Part shown: piece after piece, positions 1 to 7,253 of the stretch
How the letters are laid out: the number at the start of each line of letters is the position of its first letter
How positions within the stretch are numbered: position 1 is the stretch's first letter
Virus record (IMG/VR): IMGVR_UViG_3300036772_000007
Span: 1-25,001 of that record
Length of the DNA: 25,001 nucleotides
Reading direction: 5' to 3' (one strand)
Origin: a virus
Translations under genes and position numbers: made by a program
Notes under the pieces: generated by a model
What the model was told of the DNA's origin: nothing
Databases searched by the model: none
Seen by the model: the letters and a program-made list of their open reading frames with translations, nothing else

Positions 1-87
1 ATCCTGAGTAAGACGGACGTTAATAATCCTTCTGCTACAGCTCAAGTTATCGCTGACCTGAGTCAGAAAGCACCCCGGGAGATTTGA
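1..87 (+). CDS. C-terminal end of an unidentified protein (partial)
   Basis: The frame is open from the window edge to a TGA at 85-87 and gives 28 residues ending in KAPREI. The stop directly abuts the endolysin ATG at 88. Holin genes usually lie immediately upstream of SAR endolysin genes, so this may be the tail of a holin. The visible residues are polar, with no membrane segment, and I do not recognise them. The reading frame is supported only by being open and by the tight junction; the function is a guess from position. Confidence 0.45.
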   Translation: MLSKTDVNNPSATAQVIADLSQKAPREI

Positions 88-564
88 ATGAATGCATCTC
101 TCCGCAACAAGCTGATCGGCGCAGCATCAGCCGGTGCGATGGCGATTGGTGGTGTGCTTATCACTGACCAGGAAGGGGTTAAATACACAACCTATCTTGA
201 TCCGATTGGCATCCCAACAACATGCGCTGGCGTGACCGGGCCGGATGTTGTTATGGGTAAGACCTACACTAAAGCTGAATGCGACAACCTGCTCTATAAG
301 CACATGCTTCCCGCTGTGAAGGCGGTCGACAGTTCTGTGAAGGTTAAGCTGAACGACTACCAGAAAGCCTCGCTCTACTCATTTACATACAACGTCGGCG
401 TTGGTGCGTTCACCGCATCAACGATGCTGAAGAAACTCAACCAGGGCGATATACCCGGCGCATGCGACCAACTCCGTCGCTGGACTTATGCCGGTGGGAA
501 GCAGTGGAAAGGGTTAATCACCCGGCGCGAAGTGGAGCGGCAGTTATGCTATGGCAAACCTTAA
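88..564 (+). CDS. SAR endolysin, lysozyme of the phage 21 R / T4 lysozyme type (GH24)
   Basis: Muramidase that cleaves peptidoglycan at the end of the lytic cycle. The 158-residue product has the GH24 catalytic spacing E-8-D-5-T: Glu29, Asp38 and Thr44. Residues about 9-25 form an Ala/Gly-rich, weakly hydrophobic segment after LRNK. This fits a signal-anchor-release domain that lets the enzyme leave the inner membrane when the membrane is depolarised. That segment has no cysteine, so the cage would be of the phage 21 type, not the disulfide-switched P1 Lyz type. An SD-like GGGAG lies just before the ATG, which directly follows the upstream stop. The 3' end overlaps Rz by 19 nt. The family is clear; the SAR mechanism is inferred. 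Confidence 0.95.
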   Translation: MNASLRNKLIGAASAGAMAIGGVLITDQEGVKYTTYLDPIGIPTTCAGVTGPDVVMGKTYTKAECDNLLYKHMLPAVKAVDSSVKVKLNDYQKASLYSFTYNVGVGAFTASTMLKKLNQGDIPGACDQLRRWTYAGGKQWKGLITRREVERQLCYGKP

Positions 565-920
565 AGGCGCACTGGCGAATCATCGTGGCCGCAATCCTGA
601 TGGTTCTGCTGTTTGTTACTGCGAAGATTGCCAGAAGTAATTACGACAGGGCTATCACTGCTGAAGACGCTATCGAATCCTCTGCAATGGTGACAAAGAA
701 CGTCATCACCGCCATGAACCTTTTTCACGACATATCAAAGGCCGCATATGAAGAAAAGCAAAACCTTGCTGAGAAAGGTGCGGCGCATGTGGTTTATATC
801 CGCCAGACGCTTCAAGGCGATACCTGTGCTCATCAGCCTGTTCCTGGTGCCGCTGTTAACAGCCTGCGGGAACTCAAAGATAGTTTACGTACCCGCACCA
901 GTAGCACCAATCAGCGCTGA
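546..920 (+). CDS. Rz-like i-spanin (inner-membrane spanin subunit)
   Basis: Spanin subunit that works with Rz1 to fuse the inner and outer membranes in the last step of Gram-negative lysis. The ATG at 546 lies inside the endolysin end and gives 124 residues. Residues about 10-26 are one hydrophobic N-terminal transmembrane segment (RIIVAAILMVLLFVTAK). A polar periplasmic part follows, with Glu/Lys/Ala-rich stretches that fit a coiled coil. The frame stays open upstream to 462, but that part is endolysin sequence read in another frame and was dropped. The order endolysin, Rz, nested Rz1 is the standard lambdoid arrangement. Sequence identity is weak in this family, so the call rests on topology and context. 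Confidence 0.9.
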   Translation: MLWQTLKAHWRIIVAAILMVLLFVTAKIARSNYDRAITAEDAIESSAMVTKNVITAMNLFHDISKAAYEEKQNLAEKGAAHVVYIRQTLQGDTCAHQPVPGAAVNSLRELKDSLRTRTSSTNQR

Positions 921-1074
921 CCTCACCGCAGACACTACGATACCCGATATTACACAGCCATTCACATACGGTGCCAGCGTTGAGCTAAACGCCATGCTCT
1001 ACACCGCATTGGGCCAGTGCAATATCGACAAGGCAGCAATCAGGAAAATCGAATCATCCAGAGCCTCGCAATAG
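787..1074 (+). CDS. Rz1-like o-spanin (outer-membrane lipoprotein)
   Basis: Outer-membrane half of the spanin complex, encoded in the +1 frame within and beyond Rz. From the ATG at 787 the product has 95 residues: a basic start (ARRFK), a hydrophobic core, and the lipobox L24-T25-A26-C27. The mature lipoprotein would begin CGNSKIV and is followed by a Pro-rich stretch (PAPVAP), typical of Rz1. The SD-like AAGGTG at 775-780 is 6 nt before this ATG. An in-frame ATG at 748, also with an AAAGG 6 nt upstream, would add 13 basic residues and is the alternative start. The 3' end runs 154 nt past Rz and its stop lies inside a terminator hairpin. Confidence 0.9.
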   Translation: MWFISARRFKAIPVLISLFLVPLLTACGNSKIVYVPAPVAPISADLTADTTIPDITQPFTYGASVELNAMLYTALGQCNIDKAAIRKIESSRASQ

Positions 1075-1086
1075 CGGGGCTTTTTT
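1062..1086 (+). terminator. Rho-independent terminator after the lysis genes
   Basis: AGCCTCGC and GCGGGGCT form an 8-bp stem with one G-U pair and a short AATA loop, followed by six T residues. The stem includes the Rz1 stop codon. It would end the lysis transcript unless antiterminated. Confidence 0.85.
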
Positions 1087-1100
1087 ATACCCGTATTTTA

Positions 1101-1234
1101 CCGCGCATTCTCGTGCGCATCTTAACCAGGAGCCTTTCGGGGTAGGGCTTGAGATAGGGCAGTGGTAACGCTGACCGCTCTTGGGCTGCCCACATCTACG
1201 AGAACAGGCTCAACCACCAAAAGGTATCAGCGTA
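1101..1234 (+). other. Structured untranslated stretch upstream of the KilA-N gene
   Basis: No supported gene lies between the lysis terminator and the ATG at 1235. The stretch can fold: GCGCA/TGCGC around 1104-1118, AGTGGT (1161-1166) with ACCGCT (1174-1179), and GGGCAG (1157-1162) with CTGCCC (1186-1191). The last two share bases, so they could be alternative folds. This could be a leader RNA of the downstream gene or an independent small RNA. I do not recognise a known family. Confidence 0.35.
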
Positions 1235-1756
1235 ATGAATATTATCCCTCTAAGTTATAAAGGCGAATCGGTGCGTTTCAGTACTGAAGGCTGGGTAAAC
1301 GTTACAGACGTTGCCGAGAAATTTGGTAAGCGTATTGATAACTGGATGCGACTAGCTGAAACCCTCGAATACATCCGGGCACTGGATGAGGCAATGACAG
1401 GTGTTGAGTCTCAAATTTTACATCCCTCGAAATGCAGGTATGTAAAAACCAGCAAAGCGAGAAAGGATCGTGGCGGTGGTACGTGGCTTCATCCAAAGCT
1501 CTCTGTTGCATTTGCTCGTTGGTGCGATGCACGATTTGCTGTCTGGTGCGATTTGCATATTGATAGCCTCCTTCGCGGAGAGTTAACCGAGCAGCAAAAT
1601 TATGAGCAAGCGTGTCGAATTCGTGATGACCGGAAATCAAAAGCAAGTGGTGGTGCTCGTGAAATGGCTCGCTGGCGTTGGGATAAACCAGCCTTGGATG
1701 CGAGTGTTGAATTCTGGCAGGAACAATTGAAGTTGACGCTTGATGTTGCAAGTTGA
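1235..1756 (+). CDS. KilA-N domain protein, putative DNA-binding or antirepressor-like
   Basis: A 173-residue protein. The KilA-N fold is supported by WVNVTDVAEKFGKRIDNW (residues 20-37) and by GGTWLHPKLSVAFARWCD (residues 81-98). The latter is the characteristic TW-HP-LA-FARW-D signature. The C-terminal part (110-173) is charged and has no domain I recognise. KilA-N proteins of phages bind DNA and often act as antirepressors or late regulators, but the role here is unknown. The ATG at 1235 was chosen because an AAAAGG lies about 9 nt upstream; the frame extends to 1181 without a sensible start. The gene sits alone between a terminator and a short gap, suggesting its own promoter. Confidence 0.85.
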   Translation: MNIIPLSYKGESVRFSTEGWVNVTDVAEKFGKRIDNWMRLAETLEYIRALDEAMTGVESQILHPSKCRYVKTSKARKDRGGGTWLHPKLSVAFARWCDARFAVWCDLHIDSLLRGELTEQQNYEQACRIRDDRKSKASGGAREMARWRWDKPALDASVEFWQEQLKLTLDVAS

Positions 1757-1884
1757 AATCGGAGAGAGCCACTTTCACAACGGCTCTCCATTACAAAGCT
1801 CATCTGCGGGTGGGCTTGATAATGAGCGCTAAAGAAAATCTTCACAAAGTCGATACTTCCAATTCAATCTGAAGAGGAGGATAT

Positions 1885-2142
1885 ATGAGCACTTTTAATC
1901 TGGTCAGCACAGTCAAGTTTGTGAACTCTCATGGGCATGAGGCTAAATACGACATCTACTACGACCAATCTTCGTCTGAATATCATGCTGAAATTTTTCA
2001 TATTTCCCGCGTGAATTCTCAGGATCCTAATGCCCATACCATATATGTCTGGCATAGAACTCTTAATACATACCGCCGAATTCCTGGCAATAACATTAAA
2101 GATGTAGAGGATTCTTGCCGAAACAATTTTCTTGGAAAATAA
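1885..2142 (+). CDS. Small protein of unknown function
   Basis: An 85-residue product beginning MSTFNLVSTVKF, rich in aromatic and charged residues (YDIYYD; HTIYVWHRTLNTYRR), with no signal peptide or membrane segment. The start is strongly supported by the GAGGAGG Shine-Dalgarno sequence ending 6 nt before the ATG. Two terminators follow immediately, so it is the last gene of a short unit that may begin with the KilA-N gene. The composition suggests a small folded beta-rich protein. I do not recognise the family. Confidence 0.75.
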   Translation: MSTFNLVSTVKFVNSHGHEAKYDIYYDQSSSEYHAEIFHISRVNSQDPNAHTIYVWHRTLNTYRRIPGNNIKDVEDSCRNNFLGK

Positions 2143-2150
2143 AATCCATA

Positions 2151-2172
2151 AGCCGCCTCCGAGCGGTTTTTT
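2151..2172 (+). terminator. Rho-independent terminator, first of a tandem pair
   Basis: CCGC (2153-2156) pairs with GCGG (2163-2166), extended by two weaker pairs, and is followed by six T residues. It lies 8 nt after the stop of the small gene. Confidence 0.75.
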
Positions 2173-2184
2173 ATTGCCATCACA

Positions 2185-2209
2185 AAGGCCACTTACGAGT
2201 GGCTTTTTT
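2185..2209 (+). terminator. Rho-independent terminator, second of a tandem pair
   Basis: GCCAC (2188-2192) and GTGGC (2199-2203) enclose TTACGA, extended by AAG/TTT pairs, with a T6 run. Together with the first hairpin it forms a strong transcription barrier ahead of the packaging genes. Confidence 0.8.
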
Positions 2210-2210
2210 A

Positions 2211-2449
2211 ATGGCTGCAATCCAGCAATAATCAATTCCGTGGCGGAAGCAAAAGAGTGGGGAAGTCCTGCTGTGAAGCACCGCAACTCTGCGACCAGAA
2301 TTCAGCAGCACACCCCAGCTACCGGTGGGGCCAATAACAGTAGCAGTCACTGAGAGATGAACCTCCAGCCAGTACATCGGCTAAAAAGAGTCTTTGTAGT
2401 GAAGGACTGATGGAAAGACATCTTATTCCAACTTATTGAGGGCATGACA
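2211..2449 (+). other. Gap without a supported gene, between terminators and the head-fibre gene
   Basis: No frame here has both a good start and convincing composition. There is a weak hairpin CCCCA/TGGGG around 2314-2331. Two tiny frames run just before the next gene: 2357-2410 (17 codons) and 2410-2439 (9 codons), joined by a TGATG overlap. They could be translated leader peptides, remnants of a degraded gene, or chance. A promoter for the packaging operon would be expected in this gap, but I cannot point to convincing -35 and -10 boxes. Confidence 0.35.
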
Positions 2450-2677
2450 ATGACGGCACGTGTAATCGGACAGTCTGGTAAATCCGTAGAAGTCGCAACA
2501 ATAGAAGATGTAGATGGCGAGGCATACACGCTGCCACCTGCGGCGCCCACCGTTCTTGGTGGAGTAAAGAAGGCCGCAACAGTAGCTGACTGCACAGTGG
2601 CGGCTGATGGCACGAGTGCAGGTACCCAACTAAACGCACTAATTGCATCATTACGTGCTGCCGGAATAATCGTTTAA
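2450..2677 (+). CDS. Putative head fibre protein (small capsid decoration)
   Basis: A 75-residue product. The second half, from LPPAAPTVLGGVKKAA to the end LIASLRAAGIIV, has the pattern G-G-V-x-x-A-A-x-V-A-D with a closing N-A-L-I-A-S-L-R-A-A-G-I. That pattern is typical of the head fibre family (PF11133-like) found in many phages. These short proteins decorate capsids or sit beside fibre genes. GAGGG at 2438-2442 is only 1 nt from the ATG at 2444 but 7 nt from the ATG at 2450, so the later start was chosen. The gene opens the packaging and head block. Family assignment is from pattern memory only. Confidence 0.7.
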   Translation: MTARVIGQSGKSVEVATIEDVDGEAYTLPPAAPTVLGGVKKAATVADCTVAADGTSAGTQLNALIASLRAAGIIV

Positions 2678-2727
2678 CGGACAATATCTCGCCGGGTTAA
2701 AAATCCTCCGAGTGTGGAAAGTGGGAT

Positions 2728-2937
2728 GTGCTGAAAATGGTGAGTAAAATTCTTGATAAAGTGGATGTGGAGGTGGTTTACCCGGGTGGAAGGGAGGTGA
2801 GAGGCTACGCTCGATTCTATCCAGAAGCCACTAAGCAGGTTCTGTTTCAGGTATTTGACTATAACGGAAATGACTCATACATAGTGAATCTGCAGTTGGC
2901 AGAAAGCATCAAGTTGGTTCCGACATTCAAGGAATAA
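2728..2937 (+). CDS. Small protein of unknown function upstream of the terminase
   Basis: At most 69 residues, containing KVDVEVVYPGGREVRGYARF and an aromatic, beta-strand-like core (VLFQVFDYNG, YIVNLQLAESIKLVP). The first possible start is GTG at 2728; the ATG at 2737 would give 66 residues. Weak SD-like GGA or GGGA sequences precede each, so the start is undecided. The stop lies 2 nt before the small terminase ATG, which indicates co-transcription with the packaging genes. It looks like a small soluble beta protein. I do not recognise it. Confidence 0.65.
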   Translation: MLKMVSKILDKVDVEVVYPGGREVRGYARFYPEATKQVLFQVFDYNGNDSYIVNLQLAESIKLVPTFKE

Positions 2938-2939
2938 AA

Positions 2940-3527
2940 ATGGCAAAGCTCACCGACAAACAAGAGCTGTTTGCCCGTGAATATTTGTCAGACCTGAATG
3001 CTACTCAGGCAGCCAAGCGAGCGGGATACAGCGAAAAGACCGCGTACAGCATTGGTCAAGAAAACCTGAAGAAACCTGAAATCCAGACTCGCATTGCTGA
3101 ACTGAATGCTGAACGGTTAGAGAGAACAAGGGTTGGCGCTGATTATGTCCTGCGCCGATTAGTTGAAATCGACCAGATGGATGTACTGGATATCCTGCTT
3201 GCCAATGGTGAATTGAAGCCGATTAAAGATTGGCCCAAGACGTGGCGAACTACCTTATCAGGAATGGACGTTACGGAGATGCCCGGTGATGTTCCTGGCT
3301 CCCTCAAAAAAATCAAATGGCCAGACAAAGTTAAGAACCTCGAGTTGCTCGGTAAGCATGTTGATGTTCAGGCGTTTAAAGAGCAGGCGACCCACGAGCA
3401 TACCGGCAAAAATGGTGGGCCAATCGAATACACCGATATCACCAAAGAAGAATTAGAAGATCGCCTTAAGGAGCTTGGTCATGGCCGTCACAGATCACAG
3501 CTCTCTGAGAAACAGGCAGACACTTGA
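2940..3527 (+). CDS. terS: Terminase small subunit (Terminase_2 family)
   Basis: DNA-recognition subunit of the packaging motor, which binds the packaging start site on phage DNA. The 195-residue product starts LTDKQELFAREYLSDLNATQ and continues AAKRAGYS. This is the classic helix-turn-helix opening of the Terminase_2 (PF03592-like) small subunits. The central region about 55-140 matches the usual length and oligomerisation part. The tail is charged. An AAGGA lies upstream of the ATG. The 3' end overlaps the large subunit by 47 nt, consistent with coupled translation. A pac or cos site would be expected near or within this gene but cannot be recognised by eye. Confidence 0.95.
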   Translation: MAKLTDKQELFAREYLSDLNATQAAKRAGYSEKTAYSIGQENLKKPEIQTRIAELNAERLERTRVGADYVLRRLVEIDQMDVLDILLANGELKPIKDWPKTWRTTLSGMDVTEMPGDVPGSLKKIKWPDKVKNLELLGKHVDVQAFKEQATHEHTGKNGGPIEYTDITKEELEDRLKELGHGRHRSQLSEKQADT

Positions 3528-5001
3528 GGCGTATAAGCGCAGGGCGATAGCGGAGGCGAGAGAGAGCCTGATGGGGTTCACTCTCTACACCAACCCTTTG
3601 TATGAGACAGGTTGGTTTAACGAGCTACTCTCCGCTGAGTTAGACCAGTTCCTTGCTGATGTCGAAGCGGGGAAGATGCCGCGCCTGATGATATTCGCCC
3701 CTCCGCGCTCAGGTAAGAGTGAGAAAGCCTCTCGCCGATTCCCGGCTTACGTGCTGGGTAAGCACCCTGACTGGAACGTTATAGCCTGTTCGTACTCCTC
3801 TGACCTGGCAAACAGGATGTCACGCGACACTCAGCGCATCGTTGGGTCAAAGAAATATGCTGATGTATTCCCTGATACGTCACTACCGTCCGGCAGGAGT
3901 GGTGCGGGCGGGGCAATTCGGACTGCAGAGCTCTGGGAGGTGATAAACGGTCAAGGTGACATTCATGGCGGTGCTTATCGTGCTGCCGGCGTAAACGGCG
4001 GGATAACCGGGCAAGGGATGAACATCGGCATCATTGATGACCCAGCCAAAGACTACAAAACAGCATCATCCCCAAATTACCAGGAATCAGTTATTGACTG
4101 GTATGACACAACATTCTTCACCCGCGCAGATCCGAAGATAAACGGCATCATCATTATTCTTACCCGTTGGCATCAGAATGACCTTGCTGGTCAATTACTG
4201 AAAAAGGCCGAAGAGGGCGGGGAGCAATGGCGCGTAGTCAGCTTCCCAATGGAGGCTGAAAAAGAAGAGATTCACGAGCTTAACGGTAAGAAATACTTTC
4301 TTCGTAAACCGGGTGAAATCCTGTTTCCTGAGCGAATGCCACAAGAGTTCGTCGACAAAGCCAAGCAGCGCGGCTCCCTGGTGTGGAACGCTTTGTATCA
4401 GCAGCGACCAACAGCCAAAGGTGGCGGCCTAATCAAGTCAGATTGGTTCGGTGAGTACAAAGAGTTGCCGGTGATGAAGTGGCGTGCCGTCTATGGGGAT
4501 ACCGCGCAGAAAACGAAAGAGGTTAACGACTTCTCCGTGTTCGAGCACTGGGGGCTTGGTGTCGATGGCTACATGTACCTTATCGATATGATTCGTGGAA
4601 AGTGGGAGGCAGATGAACTTAAGCGGCGCGCTATCGCATTCTGGAATGCATGCAAACAGCTAAAGAACGGGCCGCTGCGCCATATGGCAATCGAAGATAA
4701 AGCTTCTGGCACCGGTCTGATACAGAGCATCCGCAAAGACGCACTATGTCCAGTTAAAGCAATTCAGCGTGACAAGGATAAATACACGCGGCTGATGGAT
4801 ACGCAGGGATTCATTGAGTCCGGATACTGCAAACTGCCTTCTGATAAGCCATTCATTAATGACTTCCTCGTCGAGATGGAAGCAATTAACCCCGAGTTCA
4901 ACACTCACGATGACCAGCTCGATCCGATGATGGACGCCATCACCGAGATGAAAGCTAAAGCTGGCATTCTGTTCCACATCCCTGACGAGATACTGCAATG
5001 A
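3481..5001 (+). CDS. terL: Terminase large subunit (packaging ATPase and nuclease)
   Basis: Motor that pumps DNA into the prohead and cuts the concatemer. It has 506 residues. The N-terminal ATPase shows a Walker A-type loop APPRSGKS at 73-80 and a Walker B IGIIDD at 182-187. The C-terminal RNase H-like nuclease shows YGDT with Asp340, the IEDK motif around Glu405/Asp406, and HDDQLD with Asp477, Asp478 and Asp481. These are the expected metal-binding acids of T4 gp17-type terminases. AAGGAG at 3468-3473 is 7 nt before the ATG at 3481, so this start was taken over the in-frame TTG at 3475. The gene is intact and overlaps the portal gene by ATGA. Confidence 0.97.
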   Translation: MAVTDHSSLRNRQTLEAYKRRAIAEARESLMGFTLYTNPLYETGWFNELLSAELDQFLADVEAGKMPRLMIFAPPRSGKSEKASRRFPAYVLGKHPDWNVIACSYSSDLANRMSRDTQRIVGSKKYADVFPDTSLPSGRSGAGGAIRTAELWEVINGQGDIHGGAYRAAGVNGGITGQGMNIGIIDDPAKDYKTASSPNYQESVIDWYDTTFFTRADPKINGIIIILTRWHQNDLAGQLLKKAEEGGEQWRVVSFPMEAEKEEIHELNGKKYFLRKPGEILFPERMPQEFVDKAKQRGSLVWNALYQQRPTAKGGGLIKSDWFGEYKELPVMKWRAVYGDTAQKTKEVNDFSVFEHWGLGVDGYMYLIDMIRGKWEADELKRRAIAFWNACKQLKNGPLRHMAIEDKASGTGLIQSIRKDALCPVKAIQRDKDKYTRLMDTQGFIESGYCKLPSDKPFINDFLVEMEAINPEFNTHDDQLDPMMDAITEMKAKAGILFHIPDEILQ

Positions 5002-6425
5002 CAAAACGCAAGGCCGCACAGGCACCTCGCCGGGAAGTGGCAAATATTACGCAGATGCACCTGGATAGTGCTGCTGTAGCGAATGATGCTGTGCCGATGA
5101 CTGAGTTCAAGACCTACGAGCCGTTGCCAGGCGTAATCCCGAAAGGGAAAGAGAAAGCAGTATTCGCAATGGACGCCACGCCATATGACGCTATCAACGC
5201 GATGTATGCAGGTACTGAATATTCAGGGTTCCGTGGTTATCCTGCACTGGCTGCGATGTCTCAGCAGGTCGAATATTCGAACATGCATAATGTGTTTGCT
5301 GATGAGATGACGCGTAACTGGATAGAGGTCAAGAGCCGAAAGGAAGGTGACCACGACCCGGCAATCGACAAGATGGAAAGGGCGCTTGAGAAGTACGATA
5401 TTAAGCGACTGATGCACGAAGCGGTGCGGCAGGATTCCATGTTCGGTGTGGCTCACATTTACATCGATACCGGAGCGAGAGGTGAGGAGCTGAGCAAGCC
5501 GTTATTCCTGGATAAGCGGAAAATCACCAAAGGATCGCTCAAGGGGCTGCGAGTTGTAGACCCAACGTGGGTTTACCCTGCGCTCTACAACACGCGCTGG
5601 CCGTTGCAGGAAGGATTCTACAGGCCGCAAGCATGGTTCGTCATGGGTGACACTGTTCACGAGTCCCGCTTTATGGATATCGTTAGCCGCCCGGTTCCAG
5701 ACATCCTTAAGCCGTCGTACAGCTTTGGCGGCCTGTCGCTTACGCAGTTGATGGAGGATTACGTTACCGACTGGCGAGACGCCAAGAAGAACGTAATTAA
5801 AATTCTCCGCACGTTACGCATGAGAGCGCTGAAAACAGACATGGACGCTCGCTTACAGGAGCCGGGGCAGTTCGATAAGCGCATTAAGCTCTTCACTCAG
5901 TACCAGGACAATTTTGGCATCTGGGCCATAGATAATGAAGAGGACTTGCTGCACATGCAAACCTCTCTCAGTGAACTATCAAGCCTGCTGTCGAACTATC
6001 AGGACCAGCTCTGCATGCCAGCGCGAATCACCAACCTTAAGCTGCTGGGTAACGCGCCTGCTGGCCTGAATGCTTCTGGAGATTCAGAGCTTACCACCTG
6101 GCACGAAACGGTGTCCGGGTATCAGGATGGCGAGATGCGCCGGCCCCTGGAGAACATTTTCAAGCTTATCCAGTTGTCCGAGTTTGGCTCCATTAACGAT
6201 GACATCTATTTCGAATTCCGACCGCTGGATGAAATCAGCGAGAAAGAGCGTGCTGAAATTGCCAAAATTCGAGTTGAGACGGTGGCGGTGGCATCTGACA
6301 GCCAGTTGGTTAACTCCGAGGAAGGTCGGGAGGCACTGAAAGGCATCGAAAACGCCGGATTCGAAAACTTGGATGGTGATTATGAGTCGGAAGAAGACGA
6401 AGAGATTAAAAGCGGTCAACTATAA
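4998..6425 (+). CDS. Portal protein (DUF1073 family)
   Basis: Dodecameric ring at the capsid vertex through which DNA passes and to which the terminase and neck attach. The 475-residue product has typical DUF1073 features: an early YPALAAMSQQVEYSNM segment, MFGVAHIYID in the wing region, WVYPALYN, and the stem and clip region with KNVIKILRTLRMRALKTDM. It also has LSELSSLLSNYQDQLCMPAR and GNAPAGLNASGDSEL, near-diagnostic for this portal family. The tail (from about 450) is very acidic. It overlaps the terminase stop by 4 nt and the next gene by 44 nt, placing it firmly in the packaging operon. Confidence 0.95.
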   Translation: MTKRKAAQAPRREVANITQMHLDSAAVANDAVPMTEFKTYEPLPGVIPKGKEKAVFAMDATPYDAINAMYAGTEYSGFRGYPALAAMSQQVEYSNMHNVFADEMTRNWIEVKSRKEGDHDPAIDKMERALEKYDIKRLMHEAVRQDSMFGVAHIYIDTGARGEELSKPLFLDKRKITKGSLKGLRVVDPTWVYPALYNTRWPLQEGFYRPQAWFVMGDTVHESRFMDIVSRPVPDILKPSYSFGGLSLTQLMEDYVTDWRDAKKNVIKILRTLRMRALKTDMDARLQEPGQFDKRIKLFTQYQDNFGIWAIDNEEDLLHMQTSLSELSSLLSNYQDQLCMPARITNLKLLGNAPAGLNASGDSELTTWHETVSGYQDGEMRRPLENIFKLIQLSEFGSINDDIYFEFRPLDEISEKERAEIAKIRVETVAVASDSQLVNSEEGREALKGIENAGFENLDGDYESEEDEEIKSGQL

Positions 6426-7191
6426 CGCCGGAAACATCAAGTGGTATCAGCGTGAATTGCTTGCTGAAATACGCGAGATGAACGAAGACGTTAAACAACA
6501 GGTGATCGATATAATCCGTGGCAATCCTCTTGCCGAGGATTCGTCGCTGGCAATGGACGCTAACCCTGTCCAGATGGTTAAGCATGCTCTCGATGCGCTG
6601 GCTCGCAAATGGGTAGACCGATTCATCAGCAAAGCATTCCCTATATCTGATGACTTGGTTAAGAAAACAGAGTCAGCAGTTGATCGGGGGTTGCTCGCAT
6701 CAGCCCGTAAAGAATCTCTCACCATCAACATGCAATGGACTCCAGCAATGACCGAAAAGGTTGATGCCATCATTGCTGAAAACGTGTCGCTGATTCGCTC
6801 TATACCTGAGAAATACTTCACCGAAGTGGAGGGAATGGTTTACCGGGCTGTGGCACGTGGTGGAGACCGTAAGGGGCTGGCTGACGAGATTGAGGCCAGT
6901 TTCGGCAAGCGTTATGGAATTACCCGGCGCAGGGCCGAGTTCATCGCTCGTGACCAGATCCGAAAAGCAACCAGTGCGCTTTCATCTGCACGGCAGCAGG
7001 CGGCTGGGATAGAAGAGGGTGAGTGGGTTCATAGTGGTGGCGGTCACGCACCGCGAAAGAGTCACGTCAAGGCCGGCAAAGAGCGCAAACGCTTCAAGTT
7101 GTCGGAAGGCTGTCTTATTGATGGCGAATACATAATGCCAGGACAGCTTCCGAACTGCGGATGCACCTGGAAGCCAGTCTTGCCGTTTTAG
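6382..7191 (+). CDS. Head morphogenesis protein (Mu gpF / SPP1 gp7-like)
   Basis: Minor head protein that usually associates with the portal and is injected or needed for head assembly. The product has 269 residues. The C-terminal domain (about 150-269) carries RRRAEFIARDQIRKATSAL, then EWVHSGGGHAPRKSH and PGQLPNCGCTW. These are the hallmark motifs of the Phage_Mu_F domain (PF04233-like), including the paired Cys. The N-terminal half is helical and charged with no recognised domain. The ATG at 6382 was preferred because GGATGG lies 5 nt upstream; an in-frame ATG at 6373 would add three residues. The gene starts inside the portal gene end and is followed by a terminator-like hairpin. Confidence 0.9.
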   Translation: MSRKKTKRLKAVNYNAGNIKWYQRELLAEIREMNEDVKQQVIDIIRGNPLAEDSSLAMDANPVQMVKHALDALARKWVDRFISKAFPISDDLVKKTESAVDRGLLASARKESLTINMQWTPAMTEKVDAIIAENVSLIRSIPEKYFTEVEGMVYRAVARGGDRKGLADEIEASFGKRYGITRRRAEFIARDQIRKATSALSSARQQAAGIEEGEWVHSGGGHAPRKSHVKAGKERKRFKLSEGCLIDGEYIMPGQLPNCGCTWKPVLPF

Positions 7192-7206
7192 CGAAAGAAA
7201 AATCAC

Positions 7207-7231
7207 AAGGTCACTTCGGTGGCCTTTTTTG
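7207..7231 (+). terminator. Terminator-like hairpin inside the head operon
   Basis: AAGGTCAC (7207-7214) and GTGGCCTT (7219-7226) form an 8-bp stem with one G-U pair, closed by the stable tetraloop TTCG and followed by T residues. It sits between the head morphogenesis stop and the protease start, so it could attenuate expression unless antiterminated. Confidence 0.75.
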
Positions 7232-7253
7232 TTGCCTGAAGAAAGGTAAATCC

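Noticed and set aside
1302-1778. A long frame antisense to the KilA-N gene
   Set aside because: The sense frame has a clear KilA-N domain and codon pattern; the antisense frame shows no domain or start signal.
1796-1817. Hairpin AAGCTCAT/GTGGGCTT after the KilA-N gene
   Set aside because: It has two G-U pairs and no T run, so it is not supported as a terminator.
1822-1872. A 16-codon frame upstream of the small gene at 1885
   Set aside because: Very short with a weak ribosome binding site; could be chance.
2132-2353. A 73-codon frame reading through both tandem terminators
   Set aside because: It begins inside the previous gene's stop region, spans two terminator hairpins and has low-complexity composition without a good ribosome binding site.
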